A stretch of 64,000 nucleotides of DNA, taken from the NCBI GenBank assembly GCA_050486265.1, contig JBJHCY010000011.1:1-64000 (forward strand), read 5' to 3'. Positions within the stretch are counted from its first letter, which is position 1, and every line of letters starts with the position of its first letter. Source of the DNA: SLFH01 sp050486265 (GTDB taxonomy: Bacteria > Planctomycetota > Phycisphaerae > Phycisphaerales > UBA1924). The notes beneath the pieces were generated by a model, which saw only the letters and a list, made by a program, of their open reading frames with translations, was not told the origin of the DNA and ran no database searches. Positions 1 to 9,013 of the stretch are shown here, piece by piece. A program made the translations under genes and the position numbers.

Positions 1-2
1 GT

Positions 3-1562
3 GCGCCGATCGCGCTGGTCATCGCGTCGAGCGTGGTGGGGGTGCTGGCGGCGTTGCCGGTGGTGTACCTCGTTGTGCGCGCGCTGGAGGCGGGCGGGGG
101 CGAACTCTTCGAAACGCTGCGACGCCCCGGGCTGGTGATGCTCGTGCTGCGCACGGCCGCGCTCGCGGGGGTGGTCGCCCTTGCTTCGGTTTCGGTCGCG
201 TTCGTGCTCGCGGTGCTGACGGCGGCGACGGATCTGCCTCTGCGCCGGGCGGCGTCGGTGGTGTCGGTGCTGCCTCTGGCGGCGCCCTGCTATGTCGGGG
301 CGTCGGCGGTGGTGGGGCTGAGCGGGCCGGGCGGGATTTTCGAGGGGATGGGTGCGGCGAGGGGCTTCGGCGCCGCGGCGGTCGTGCTGACGCTGTTTAT
401 CTTCCCGCTGGCGTATTTGCCGCTGCGGGCGTCGATCTCGCGCGTGGACCCGAGGCTGATTGACGCGGCGAGGTCGCTGGGCGAGGGCGGGCTGGGCGCG
501 ACACTGCGTGTCGTCTTGGCGTGGTCGTGGCCGGCGTGCGTGGGCGGGGGCGTGCTGGTCGGGCTGTACACGCTCGGCGAGTTCGGGGCGGTGACGATGC
601 TCCGCTGCGACACGCTGACGGCGGTGATCTACGAGCAGTACCGCTCGTCGTTCAGCCGCACGGGCGCCGCGGTGTCGAGCCTGCTGCTTGTCGTGCTGGT
701 GCTGGCGTGTCTGGGCTTGGGCGGGCTGCTGCGACGGCGCGGGGGGTGGTCGAGCGCGAGGGGGTCATCGCGCGGCGGCGTGACACTCAAGCTCGGGGCG
801 TGGCGCTGGCCGGCGTTCGTGTTTGTGATGCTCATCGGCGCGGGGCCGGTGCTGCTGGTGGTGCTGACGCTGCTGTCTTGGCTGACTGGGGGGCTTGCTG
901 GCGGATTGAGTGGGGGGCAAGAGACCGGGCAGAGTTCGATCGGCAGCGGGCTGTGGGCCGGGGCGGCGACCTCGGCGATCGTCGCCGTCGGCGCGGGCGT
1001 TGCGTGCGTGGTGCTGACGACGCCCGCGGCGGTGCTCGCGGCGAGGTATCCCGGACGCGTGTCGGGCCTCATCGAGCGGGCGGTCTCGACCGGCTTTGCG
1101 CTCCCGGGCATCGTCGTCGCGCTCGGGCTGGCCTTCTTCGCCCTTCGTGCGACGCCGTTTGCGTACCAGACCTGGGCGCTGGTGATCGCGGCGTTCGTGG
1201 TGTTGTTTGCCGCGCAGTCGCTGATGACGCTGCGGGCGTCATTGGAGCGTTCGCCCGTGCGTCTTGAGGAGGCGGCGCGTACGCTCGGGCGTGGGCCGCT
1301 GGGCGCGTTCGTGTGTGTGACGCTGCCGGGCGCGGCCCCGGGGATCGGAGCGGCCTGGGTGCTTGTGACGCTGTCTGCCATGAAGGAACTGCCGGCGATG
1401 CTCCTGCTCAGCCCCGCGGGGAGCGTGAGCCTTGCCGAGCTCGTCTGGTCGTCGACGCGTGAGGCGATGTTCGCGTCGGCCGCGGCGCCCGGGCTGGCGC
1501 TCATCGGCGTCTCGGCGGGGCTGGTGTGGCTCGTGGCGATGCGGGAGGGGCTGACGCGATGA
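3..1562 (+). CDS. Iron(III)-type ABC transporter permease, two fused permease domains (5' end outside window)
   Basis: Inner-membrane permease of an ABC importer, most like the FbpB/ThiP group that moves ferric iron or similar small substrates. The frame is open to the left edge, so the true start lies outside; about 519 residues are visible. Two BPD_transp_1 halves are present, each with an EAA-type loop that docks on the ATPase: one around the segment DAARSLGEGG (about 430-500 in DNA) and one around EEAARTLGRG (about 1265-1300). Hydrophobic helices fill the rest. The stop overlaps the start of the ATPase gene (ATGA at 1559-1562), so the two are translated together. The substrate-binding protein is probably upstream. 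Substrate is inferred from family resemblance only. Confidence 0.85.
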   Translation, partial: APIALVIASSVVGVLAALPVVYLVVRALEAGGGELFETLRRPGLVMLVLRTAALAGVVALASVSVAFVLAVLTAATDLPLRRAASVVSVLPLAAPCYVGASAVVGLSGPGGIFEGMGAARGFGAAAVVLTLFIFPLAYLPLRASISRVDPRLIDAARSLGEGGLGATLRVVLAWSWPACVGGGVLVGLYTLGEFGAVTMLRCDTLTAVIYEQYRSSFSRTGAAVSSLLLVVLVLACLGLGGLLRRRGGWSSARGSSRGGVTLKLGAWRWPAFVFVMLIGAGPVLLVVLTLLSWLTGGLAGGLSGGQETGQSSIGSGLWAGAATSAIVAVGAGVACVVLTTPAAVLAARYPGRVSGLIERAVSTGFALPGIVVALGLAFFALRATPFAYQTWALVIAAFVVLFAAQSLMTLRASLERSPVRLEEAARTLGRGPLGAFVCVTLPGAAPGIGAAWVLVTLSAMKELPAMLLLSPAGSVSLAELVWSSTREAMFASAAAPGLALIGVSAGLVWLVAMREGLTR

Positions 1563-2725
1563 GCGAGTGCAAGGCCCACGCGATCTGCTGCCGCAGCCTC
1601 TCCAAGTCGTTCGGAGAGACGCAGGTCCTGCGCTCGCTCGATCTCTGCGTCGACCGGGGCGAGCTGGTCTGCCTGCTCGGCCCCAGCGGCTGCGGCAAGA
1701 CCACGCTCCTCCGCTGCATCGCCGGCTTCGAGCACCCGGGCTCGGGCTCGATCCAGATCGGAGGGAAGGTCGTTTCGGGCGCCGGGCTGGCGACGCCGAC
1801 GCCTCCCGAGGCGAGGCGGGTCGGCGTGGTCTTCCAGGAGGCGGCGCTCTTCCCGCACCTGAGCGTGCTGGGCAATGTCGCGTTCGGGCTGGCGCGGGGG
1901 CGCGGGCTGGTGTCGAGGCTCGTAAGGGGTCCGGGGCGTAATGAGCGGGTCAGGGCGCGGGAGATGCTCGATCTTGTCGGCCTGGCCGACAAGGCCGACC
2001 GACGCCCCGGCGAGCTGTCCGGTGGCGAGCAGCAGCGCGTCGCCCTCGCAAGGGCGCTTGCGCCCGAGCCCGAGGTCGTGCTGCTCGACGAGCCGTTCGC
2101 GAACCTCGACCGCTCGCTTCGACTGACGCTCCGCCGGGAAGTGCGCGACGCGCTGAAAGCCTGCGGCGCCACGGCGATCCTCGTCACCCACGATCAGGAC
2201 GAGGCCTTCACCATGGCCGACCGCGTCGGCGTGATGCTCGACGGCGAGATCGCCCAGATCGACACGCCCCAGCGGATCTACGAGCACCCGGCCGACACGC
2301 GCGTCGCCTCGATGGTCGGGCGCGGGGCGCTGCTTGACGCGAGTATCGAAGAGGGCGGGCTGGTCTGCTGCGGGCTCGGACGCGTCAGCGCCGACGGGAT
2401 CGGCGAGGCGTGCGCGGGGGCGGGCTGCTCGGTCCTGATCCGGCCCGAGGGCGTGCGTCTGAACCCCGAGGGCGGCTGCCCGAGATCGGTCGCGGGGCGC
2501 GTCGTCCGCGTCGAGTACGCGGGCGACCATCGGCTCGTCACCGTCGACATCGGGCACGGCGCCGCGATCCCGGTCAAGGTCGATCCGAACCTGCGCGTGA
2601 GCGTGGGGGCGGAGGTGGGCGTCGAGGTGGTGGGCCCGGTCCGCGTGGTGCGAGGCGTCAAGCCGCCCTCGCCGGTGACGGTCAGCGCCAAGCGGACGGC
2701 CGACGCGGGGCGCGGCGATCGGTGA
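1559..2725 (+). CDS. ABC transporter ATP-binding protein (FbpC/PotA type)
   Basis: ATPase partner of the permease just upstream, sharing a 4-base ATGA overlap that fixes this start. 388 residues. Walker A GPSGCGKT lies at residues 41-48, followed by the signature LSGGEQQ, Walker B VVLLDEP and the H-loop histidine in LVTHD. A C-terminal extension after about residue 240 has the look of a TOBE domain, as in importer ATPases of the iron, spermidine and sulfate families. It would couple ATP hydrolysis to import through the double permease. An ABC-importer role is certain; the substrate (ferric iron favoured) is inferred. Confidence 0.9.
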   Translation: MSECKAHAICCRSLSKSFGETQVLRSLDLCVDRGELVCLLGPSGCGKTTLLRCIAGFEHPGSGSIQIGGKVVSGAGLATPTPPEARRVGVVFQEAALFPHLSVLGNVAFGLARGRGLVSRLVRGPGRNERVRAREMLDLVGLADKADRRPGELSGGEQQRVALARALAPEPEVVLLDEPFANLDRSLRLTLRREVRDALKACGATAILVTHDQDEAFTMADRVGVMLDGEIAQIDTPQRIYEHPADTRVASMVGRGALLDASIEEGGLVCCGLGRVSADGIGEACAGAGCSVLIRPEGVRLNPEGGCPRSVAGRVVRVEYAGDHRLVTVDIGHGAAIPVKVDPNLRVSVGAEVGVEVVGPVRVVRGVKPPSPVTVSAKRTADAGRGDR

Positions 2726-2731
2726 GGCCGC

Positions 2732-4300
2732 TCACGCCGGCCTGATGCCGCGGTAAAGGGCCTGGAGGCGCTCGGCCTCCTGCCTGCGGACCTGATCGAG
2801 CACGAGGCGGGGGATGCGCCATTCCTTCTGGTCGGCCGTCACATTCGAGCAGTGCTCGGTGAGGCAGCGGTAGAGGAACTTGAACGCGTCGCGCGGCTGG
2901 TGCATCTGGTCGAGCGCGTCGACGAGGTCCTGACGCGTCACATCCTCGGCGAAGAGGTCGAGCAGGGCGAAGGGCTCCGCCCCGTTGCGCATGCAGGCGT
3001 GCAGGCGGGCGGTGCAGAGGTCGTAGAGCATCGGGCCCGTCCAGCTCAGGCGTTCGATGAGGCTCTGCTTGTCGAGGCGGGCCTCCTGGAAGAAGGCGCT
3101 GGACTCTTTGAAGAGCGCGTGGCGCAGCTCGATCGGCAGGAGCATCTTCACACCGATGCGTTCCTGCTGGAGGAACTTGTTGTTGAACATCGGCCAGACG
3201 ACGGCGCGCATGCGTTCGGCGTCGCCGGAGATCAGCGTTGGTTCGTCGATGCGGTCGATGATGACCAGGACGCCGGCGTAACCGAGCTGGCCGAGCACGC
3301 GACGCAGCCGCGAGAGCATGTGGTAGCGGGGCTCGTCTGAATTCGTCACCGGCAGCACGCCCGGCTGGCGGTCCATCGGCTCGATGTGCTCCAGCGAGCG
3401 GGCGATCGAGATGTCGCTGCGGTCGAGCATGCGGAGCTGGCGTGCGATCCGCCTCGCCTGACGACGCACGCCCAGCTTGTCCCACCACAGCCTCTTGAGC
3501 AGCACGATCGCCCAGAACGCCAGCGCCGCGACAAACGCGACAGTCCATGCAGTGCCGCCCTGCCCGCCCCCGACGGTCCAGAACCCCGCAAGCACAAGCG
3601 CCGGCAGCAGCCAGCCCCCGACCGACGCGAGGTTCCACGCGATGCGCGAGCGCGACAAGGGCGGATGGACGATCTTCCGCAGGCGAACGGTCCGGTCGTG
3701 TGCGCGCTCGTGGGCGTCGTAGACCGCCTGCAGCAGCACGAGGTCTTTATTCAGGCCCGGGTCCATGCGCCGCGCGGCGCGTGCCGCCTCGCTGCCCGGC
3801 CCGGTGTCGGTCGCCGAGCTCTCGACGCCGGGGGTGTCGGGCTCGCCGACGAGCATGTCGACGAGGCGGGTCACACCGACAGAAAGGATCGCGTCGATGT
3901 GGTCGACGAGCCGGATCGAGCGGAACGACTCGCCGGGGTCGTCCGCGCCCGACCGCTCGTGGAAGTGGTCGAGCTTGCTGTTGAGATCGTCGTAGTGGAT
4001 CAGGTAGATCTTCTCGCCCGGGCGTTCGCGGTTGTGCCGGTTGACGGCGGCGCCGATCTGGATCTTGATCGCAGTCTTGCCGCTCCCTTTCTCGCCGAAG
4101 ACGATCGAGCTCGAAGGGCGCGAGAGCTGGCCGATGATCTTCTCAAAGTCGGAGTGGACGGTCGCGGGGCGCCCGCCGTTCTCCCCCGCGCTCTGGCCGG
4201 GCGAACTGAGGCGCGCAAAGACCTCGTCGTGGCGCGCCTCCTCCCCCCGGAAGGGGTTCTCGGCGATGTTCCAGTGCTCGAAGAACTGCGAGAGGTTCAT
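2732..4300 (-). CDS. KAP-like membrane-anchored P-loop NTPase
   Basis: 522-residue predicted NTPase of unknown role. Walker A GEKGSGKT is at residues 69-76. A strand followed by acidic residues, LVIIDRIDEP at about 344-353, reads as Walker B. Between them sit two hydrophobic segments (about 222-243 and 249-268) followed by a basic stretch. A transmembrane pair inserted between Walker A and Walker B is the hallmark of the KAP NTPase family (Kidins220/PifA), which is why I call it KAP-like. The N-terminus has the ENPF motif seen in several AAA-type ATPases. It is convergent with the ABC ATPase and shares its strand with the phosphohexomutase. No partner gene suggests a substrate. Confidence 0.6.
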   Translation of the reverse strand: MNLSQFFEHWNIAENPFRGEEARHDEVFARLSSPGQSAGENGGRPATVHSDFEKIIGQLSRPSSSIVFGEKGSGKTAIKIQIGAAVNRHNRERPGEKIYLIHYDDLNSKLDHFHERSGADDPGESFRSIRLVDHIDAILSVGVTRLVDMLVGEPDTPGVESSATDTGPGSEAARAARRMDPGLNKDLVLLQAVYDAHERAHDRTVRLRKIVHPPLSRSRIAWNLASVGGWLLPALVLAGFWTVGGGQGGTAWTVAFVAALAFWAIVLLKRLWWDKLGVRRQARRIARQLRMLDRSDISIARSLEHIEPMDRQPGVLPVTNSDEPRYHMLSRLRRVLGQLGYAGVLVIIDRIDEPTLISGDAERMRAVVWPMFNNKFLQQERIGVKMLLPIELRHALFKESSAFFQEARLDKQSLIERLSWTGPMLYDLCTARLHACMRNGAEPFALLDLFAEDVTRQDLVDALDQMHQPRDAFKFLYRCLTEHCSNVTADQKEWRIPRLVLDQVRRQEAERLQALYRGIRPA

Positions 4301-4331
4301 CGTCTGGCGGCGTTCCCTTCCCGCGGAGCCG

Positions 4332-5741
4332 TTAGTGGTCTACGCGCGTGCCCAGTTGGGCGCTGAGCTCTTCGACGATCTTGTTCAGCGTCGCCCCGTC
4401 CTTCGCCTCGGCGTTCAGGCGCAGCAGGGGCTCGGTGTTGCTCTTTCTGATGTTGCACCACCAGCCCTCGCTGTCGAAGCAGTCGACGGTGATCCCGTCG
4501 AGGTCGTCGATCTCGCCCCGCGTGGCGTACTCGTCGATCACCGCCTCGAGCGCCTCGTCCTTCTCCTCGGTCTCGAAGTTGATCTCGCCGGACTGTACAT
4601 ACCGCGCGATCGGCCGCACCAGTTCGCTCACGGTCTTCCCGCTCGAAGCGATCACCGACAGCACCGACGCCATCGCGATCACGCCCGAGTCGGCGTAGTA
4701 GTTGGACTTAAAGTAGAAGTGGCCCGAGAGTTCGCCGCCGAACACGCCCCTGGTGTCGGCGAGCAGTTGCTTCATGAACACATGGCCCACGCGCCCGCGG
4801 TGGGGCTTGCCGCCCGCCGCCTCGATCTCCTCGGCCACGGCGCGGCTTGACCGCAGGTCGTAGGCGATCGCCGAGCCCGGGCTCTTCTTGAGGAAGTGCT
4901 TGGCCAGGACGGCAGTCAGCAGGTCGCACCCGACGATCCCGCCCTTCTCGTCGACCACGACGCAGCGATCGGCGTCGCCGTCGAAGCAGATCCCGAGGTC
5001 GGCTTTCTCGGTCAGCACCGCCTCGCGGAGCTGCTGGAGGTTGGCAGCGACCAGCGGGTTGGGCTCGTGGACGAACTCGCCCTTGGAGTTGTCGAAGTTC
5101 AGCTCGACGATGTCGAGCCCCTCGATGTCTTTGCCCTTGCGCCCGAAGATCTTCGGGACCGCCGTCCCGGCCATCCCGTTGGAGGCGTCGATCACGACCT
5201 TCATCGGCTTGCCGTTCAGGTCGATAAAGCGGCGCACATGCGCGACATACGCGTCCCACAGGTCGCGCTGCTCGCGTCGGCTTCCCTCTGTCGCCTGCAC
5301 GCCCTTGTCCGCCATCGCCGCGTACTTGCGGATCGTCGCAAGCCCCGACACCTCGCCCACAGGCTTGGCAAGGCGCTTGCAGATCTTGAACCCGTTGTAC
5401 TGCGGCGGGTTGTGGCTGGCGGTCACCATCACGCCCCCGGCGCAATCGAGATGATTCACCGCAAAGTAGATAAACGGCGTATCCACCAGGCCGACATCGA
5501 TCACATGCCCGCCGTGGGCATTGATCCCCGACATCAGCTTTTCTGAAAGCTGCGGGCTGCTGGTCCGCATGTCGCGACCAACGACGACATTGTGCATCAT
5601 CGGGCTGGTCTCGCCGGCGTTGGCGGCGTCTTCGAGCAGGAAGCGGCTGGTGCCGTAGCCGATCTGCCAGCCCATCTGGTCGGTCAGCAGATCGGGGTAG
5701 GTCCCCCGGATGTCGTACGCCTTGAAGACCCGGCCCAACAT
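4332..5741 (-). CDS. Phosphomannomutase/phosphoglucomutase
   Basis: Phosphohexomutase of the alpha-D-phosphohexomutase superfamily, interconverting hexose 1- and 6-phosphates for sugar-nucleotide and envelope polysaccharide synthesis. 469 residues. The N-terminus has FKAYDIRG, the catalytic phosphoserine loop is TASHNPPQYNG, the metal loop is DGDADRC, and a late sugar-binding part reads RKSNTEPLLRLN. All four conserved loops are present, so it should be active. The start at 5741 is chosen over a start 60 bases upstream because a strong AGGAGGT lies at 5748-5754. Confidence 0.92.
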   Translation of the reverse strand: MLGRVFKAYDIRGTYPDLLTDQMGWQIGYGTSRFLLEDAANAGETSPMMHNVVVGRDMRTSSPQLSEKLMSGINAHGGHVIDVGLVDTPFIYFAVNHLDCAGGVMVTASHNPPQYNGFKICKRLAKPVGEVSGLATIRKYAAMADKGVQATEGSRREQRDLWDAYVAHVRRFIDLNGKPMKVVIDASNGMAGTAVPKIFGRKGKDIEGLDIVELNFDNSKGEFVHEPNPLVAANLQQLREAVLTEKADLGICFDGDADRCVVVDEKGGIVGCDLLTAVLAKHFLKKSPGSAIAYDLRSSRAVAEEIEAAGGKPHRGRVGHVFMKQLLADTRGVFGGELSGHFYFKSNYYADSGVIAMASVLSVIASSGKTVSELVRPIARYVQSGEINFETEEKDEALEAVIDEYATRGEIDDLDGITVDCFDSEGWWCNIRKSNTEPLLRLNAEAKDGATLNKIVEELSAQLGTRVDH

Positions 5742-5857
5742 GCATCCACCTCCTGGCTCTGAATCTGGATCAGGAGGCAAGCCTAGACGACGCGCTTGCA
5801 AAAAGCACGGTTGTTATAAGTTCGTAAGGGTTGTTTGTCGCGGGCGGCACGCCGATC

Positions 5858-7921
5858 TCAGTCCGTCAGCAGGCGGGGCGTCACGCCCGGGGGGAGAGCT
5901 TCGAGAAACCTCCGCCCGTAACGGGCGGTCGTCAGGCGAGGGTCAAGCACCGCCACCCGCCCGGTGTCCTCGGCCGACCGCACCAGCCGCCCGAACCCCT
6001 GCTTGAACCGGATCACCGCGCGCGGGATCGAGTCTTCCATGAACGGGTCGCCCCCGCGCGACTTGATCAACTCCGACCTCGCCTCGGTCAGCGGGCGGTC
6101 GGGCGGCTCGAACGGCAGCTTGGTGATGATCACATTCCGCAGCGCCCGTCCGCGCACATCGACCCCCTGCCAGAACGAGTCGGCGCCCAGGAGCACCGAC
6201 CGATCGTTGGACCGAAACCGCTTGACCAGTTCCGTCCGCGAGCCCTCGCGCCCGTGCACGAGCAGCTGCATGCCCAGCGAGCGCAGCGGCGATTCGAGCT
6301 CGGCCGCGACCGCGTACAGCATCCCGAAACTCGTAAACAGCACGAACGCGCCCCCGTCGGTCGCCGAGACATGGTCGAGGATGCGACCCGTCAGCAGGCG
6401 GACATACTCCGCGCTCGGCCTCGACGGCGGTCGCGGCATCGAGCCGTCCACATACAGCTCGACCTGCCTCGCGAGATCGAACGGGCTGCCCAGACGCTTC
6501 GTCGTCGCGCCCTCGCACCCCAGACGCGACATCGTGTGGGCGAAGGCGGTCTCGGCACGCTCGACCGGTTCGTCGTCCTTGGGCGTGCGCGTCGCCAGCG
6601 TGGCGCTGGTGAGCACGACGCTCACCGGCTTGTCGAACAGGTGCTCTCGCAAGACGCCAGAGACCTCGACCGGGGCGCACGCAAGCTTGATCCGCGGGCC
6701 CGCCCGGCCCTGGTCGATCTCGATCCAGTAGACCGCCGATTCGAGCTTCTGCTTGAGGAGGGAGCCGCAGGTTTCGGCGATGTCGCTCGCGCGTTTGGCG
6801 TACGAGTTCAGCTCGTGCCGGTCTTCCTCGGCGCTGATGGTTTCTCGGAGGGTCTTGAGGCGGAGGGCCAGGCGCGTCATCGCCGGTGAGAGGCCGTCCT
6901 CGATCTCCGGCGGCTCGCGCAGGCGGACCGTCGTCGGCAGCGCCCCGCCCCGCGAGAGGGTCATGCACGCGTCGAAAAACCGCCGCGTCGCCGAGGCCGC
7001 CTCCATCGCCGACTCGATCGCGGCTTCGACCGTCTCGATATCCGCGCCCGCCATCGGGTTCTGCATCAGCTGGGCGAGATAGCCCTTGCGACGGCGCGGG
7101 TCGTACAGCACGCGGAGCAGGTGCAGCACGCGTCCCTCGGTCAGCGAGAGCCCGAAGTGTTCGACCGCCGCGTCTTCGACGCCGTGCGCCTCGTCGAGGA
7201 TCACATGGTCGTAGCGGGGGAGGATGCCGACCCCCCCGACACGCAGCGCAAGATCAGAGAAGAAGAGCGCGTGGTTGCAGATCAGCAAATTCGCGGCTTC
7301 CGCCTCGCGCCGCGCCTTCTGATAGAAGCACTGCTTGTATCGCGGGCAGCGTCGGCCCATGCAGTTGTCGCTGTCGCTGCGGGCGTGGTCCCAGACCTCG
7401 CCCCGCTCGAGGATCGGCAGCGTCGAGAGCGTGCCGTCGTCGGTGCTGTACGCCCAATCCTCAATTTGCTGGAGCGAGCGTTTTGACTCTGCATCGCGGA
7501 GCAGCGAGTCGGCGCGGCGCGAGGCGAGCTCCAGTCGCCGGATGCTCAGGTAGTTGCTGCGCCCTTTCACGAGCACCGGGCGCACGCCGTGGGGCCAGGC
7601 GAGCTCTTCGCCGAGCGGCTCGAGCGCCGAGCGGACCAGCGGGACATCCTTCTCGACGAGCTGTTCCTGCAGGGCGATGGTGTTGGTCGCCACAACCACA
7701 ACCTCGCCCTTGGCCATCACCCGCGCCATCGCCGGGACCAGATACGCGAACGACTTGCCCACCCCCGTCCCCGCCTCGACGAGCAGGTGCGAGCGGCTCT
7801 CCAGCGCACGCTCCACCGCCGACGCCATCTCGACCTGCTGCGGCCGAGGCTCGTAGTGCTCGCCGAGCACCTGCGCCACAGGCCCGGACCGACCGAAGAT
7901 GTCGCCGATACCGACTGTCAT
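5858..7921 (-). CDS. dinG: ATP-dependent DNA helicase, DinG/XPD family
   Basis: Superfamily 2 iron-sulfur helicase, 687 residues, acting on forked or R-loop DNA in repair. Visible motifs are the Q-like region RPQQ, Walker A EAGTGVGKS, the Cys cluster CMGRRCPRYKQCFY expected to bind 4Fe-4S, and the DEAH box in ILDEAHG. The C-terminal part has FTSFGML and the motif VI-like FKQGFGRLVR. There is no Shine-Dalgarno sequence; a TACGAT hexamer ends six bases before the ATG, so the mRNA may be leaderless. The upstream gap of 130 bp carries a GA-rich repeat. Confidence 0.9.
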   Translation of the reverse strand: MTVGIGDIFGRSGPVAQVLGEHYEPRPQQVEMASAVERALESRSHLLVEAGTGVGKSFAYLVPAMARVMAKGEVVVVATNTIALQEQLVEKDVPLVRSALEPLGEELAWPHGVRPVLVKGRSNYLSIRRLELASRRADSLLRDAESKRSLQQIEDWAYSTDDGTLSTLPILERGEVWDHARSDSDNCMGRRCPRYKQCFYQKARREAEAANLLICNHALFFSDLALRVGGVGILPRYDHVILDEAHGVEDAAVEHFGLSLTEGRVLHLLRVLYDPRRRKGYLAQLMQNPMAGADIETVEAAIESAMEAASATRRFFDACMTLSRGGALPTTVRLREPPEIEDGLSPAMTRLALRLKTLRETISAEEDRHELNSYAKRASDIAETCGSLLKQKLESAVYWIEIDQGRAGPRIKLACAPVEVSGVLREHLFDKPVSVVLTSATLATRTPKDDEPVERAETAFAHTMSRLGCEGATTKRLGSPFDLARQVELYVDGSMPRPPSRPSAEYVRLLTGRILDHVSATDGGAFVLFTSFGMLYAVAAELESPLRSLGMQLLVHGREGSRTELVKRFRSNDRSVLLGADSFWQGVDVRGRALRNVIITKLPFEPPDRPLTEARSELIKSRGGDPFMEDSIPRAVIRFKQGFGRLVRSAEDTGRVAVLDPRLTTARYGRRFLEALPPGVTPRLLTD

Positions 7922-7927
7922 CGAAGG

Positions 7928-7933
7928 ATCGTA
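7928..7933 (-). promoter_or_regulatory. Candidate -10 element giving a leaderless dinG mRNA
   Basis: On the minus strand TACGAT ends six bases before the dinG start codon, and no Shine-Dalgarno sequence is present. No clear -35 box was seen. Part of a recurring pattern in this window. Confidence 0.4.
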
Positions 7934-8025
7934 ACCGCCCGCCCCCCGGTGCCCCCGCCCCTAAGTGCCCTCGTCCCTATGTGCCTCCGTGCCCCCGTGC
8001 CTCTCTCCCACTCTCCGTCTCTCCC

Positions 8026-8051
8026 TCTCTCCGTCTCTCCGTCTCTTCCCC
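8026..8051 (-). repeat. 26-bp GA-rich dispersed repeat, copy 1
   Basis: Read on the minus strand this 26-mer starts directly after the stop codon of the GAF-domain gene. It is identical to positions 37898-37923 on the plus strand, which also abut a stop codon. It continues into further GA-rich and GGGCAC-like degenerate repeats up to about 7940. Confidence 0.7.
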
Positions 8052-8591
8052 TCACACCCTCACCACCCCGCCCTCGCAGCAGCCCGGCTGGCTCAGCCCC
8101 AGCCGCTCCATGAGCGCCGTCATCCCCTGGACATCGGCCTCGGAAAACGCGTGCGTCTCGTAGCTGTCGCCGTCGAGCACGCCCCAGCACGAGCCGTCGT
8201 TTTCAAAGAGCGGGATCACGATCTCGGAGAGATCGCGCGGGTCGCAGGCGATGTAGTGCTCGCCGAGCGACCGGACATCGTCGATCAGGATCGGGCGGCG
8301 TTCCAGATACCCGCGACCGCACATCCCGTGCAGCCCGATCGGTGAGCAGGCGGGCTTGTCGCGCCGTTCCAGCAGCACCATCGACTCGGCGTCCGCCTCG
8401 ATCCCGTAGAACCCGATCCACGAGACGCCGCGTCCCGGCCCGTCCCCCCCGAAGGCATCCCAGAGCAGATCGACCGCGAGCTTCATCGCGAGGTCTCTGG
8501 AAAGCTCCGCCGGCTCGGCCGGCGCAGAAGAAAGCGAGCGCGACAGCACCGGGGCGTAGTCGCGCTCGAACTTCGGTTGTGCGGGATGCAT
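8052..8591 (-). CDS. GAF-domain protein
   Basis: 179-residue cytoplasmic protein that is essentially one GAF domain. The order of elements (LLWDAFGG, WIGFYGIE, CSPIGLHGMCGRGY, IACDPRDLSEIVIPLF, WGVLDGDS) resembles free-methionine-R-sulfoxide reductase-like GAF proteins. Two cysteines sit around the ligand pocket, but I cannot confirm the three-cysteine set of a true fRMsr, so no enzyme name is given. The start at 8591 was chosen because an upstream extension would run through the rpsR coding sequence. It lies eight bases after rpsR on the same strand and is probably cotranscribed. Confidence 0.7.
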   Translation of the reverse strand: MHPAQPKFERDYAPVLSRSLSSAPAEPAELSRDLAMKLAVDLLWDAFGGDGPGRGVSWIGFYGIEADAESMVLLERRDKPACSPIGLHGMCGRGYLERRPILIDDVRSLGEHYIACDPRDLSEIVIPLFENDGSCWGVLDGDSYETHAFSEADVQGMTALMERLGLSQPGCCEGGVVRV

Positions 8592-8598
8592 GGCGGGC

Positions 8599-8874
8599 TC
8601 AGAGCGTCGCGGAGGTGTACGGCAGCAGGCCGAGGAACCTCGCCCGCTTGACCGCCTGAGCAATGAGCTTCTGCTCGCGGGCGGTCGTCTGCAGGCGCTT
8701 GCGACCGTAGATCTTGCCGTTGGGGCTCATGGCGCGACGCAGGGCGTCGACATCCTTGTAATCGACATACTCGATGCCCTGCCCCGAGGTCTTCACGAGC
8801 TTGGGTCGGGGGGGACCGCCGAAGCGTCCGCCGCCACCACCACCGGGACCGCCGCTGCCGCCATGCCTGGACAT
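8599..8874 (-). CDS. rpsR: 30S ribosomal protein S18
   Basis: 91-residue S18 of the small ribosomal subunit. The conserved core runs from about residue 37 (YVDYKDVDALRRAMS, then GKIYGRKR and the basic helix QLIAQAVKRARFLGLLPY-like end). A glycine-rich N-terminal extension of about 20 residues precedes it. No cysteine is present, so it is a zinc-free form. An AGAGG-type ribosome binding site precedes the ATG. rpsF and rplI, its common neighbours, are not adjacent here. Confidence 0.95.
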   Translation of the reverse strand: MSRHGGSGGPGGGGGGRFGGPPRPKLVKTSGQGIEYVDYKDVDALRRAMSPNGKIYGRKRLQTTAREQKLIAQAVKRARFLGLLPYTSATL

Positions 8875-9013
8875 TTCAAACCTCTTTGCCGTCTTGGTCG
8901 TTCGGCCCGCACCGCCCGGCCTCCATCGGCCGGCCCGGCTCCGCGGGCGACGGGTGTTGCAGGGGCGACTTTAGGCGCTCCCCGCGTCCCGGGTCTGTCT
9001 ACCAGCAGACCTT

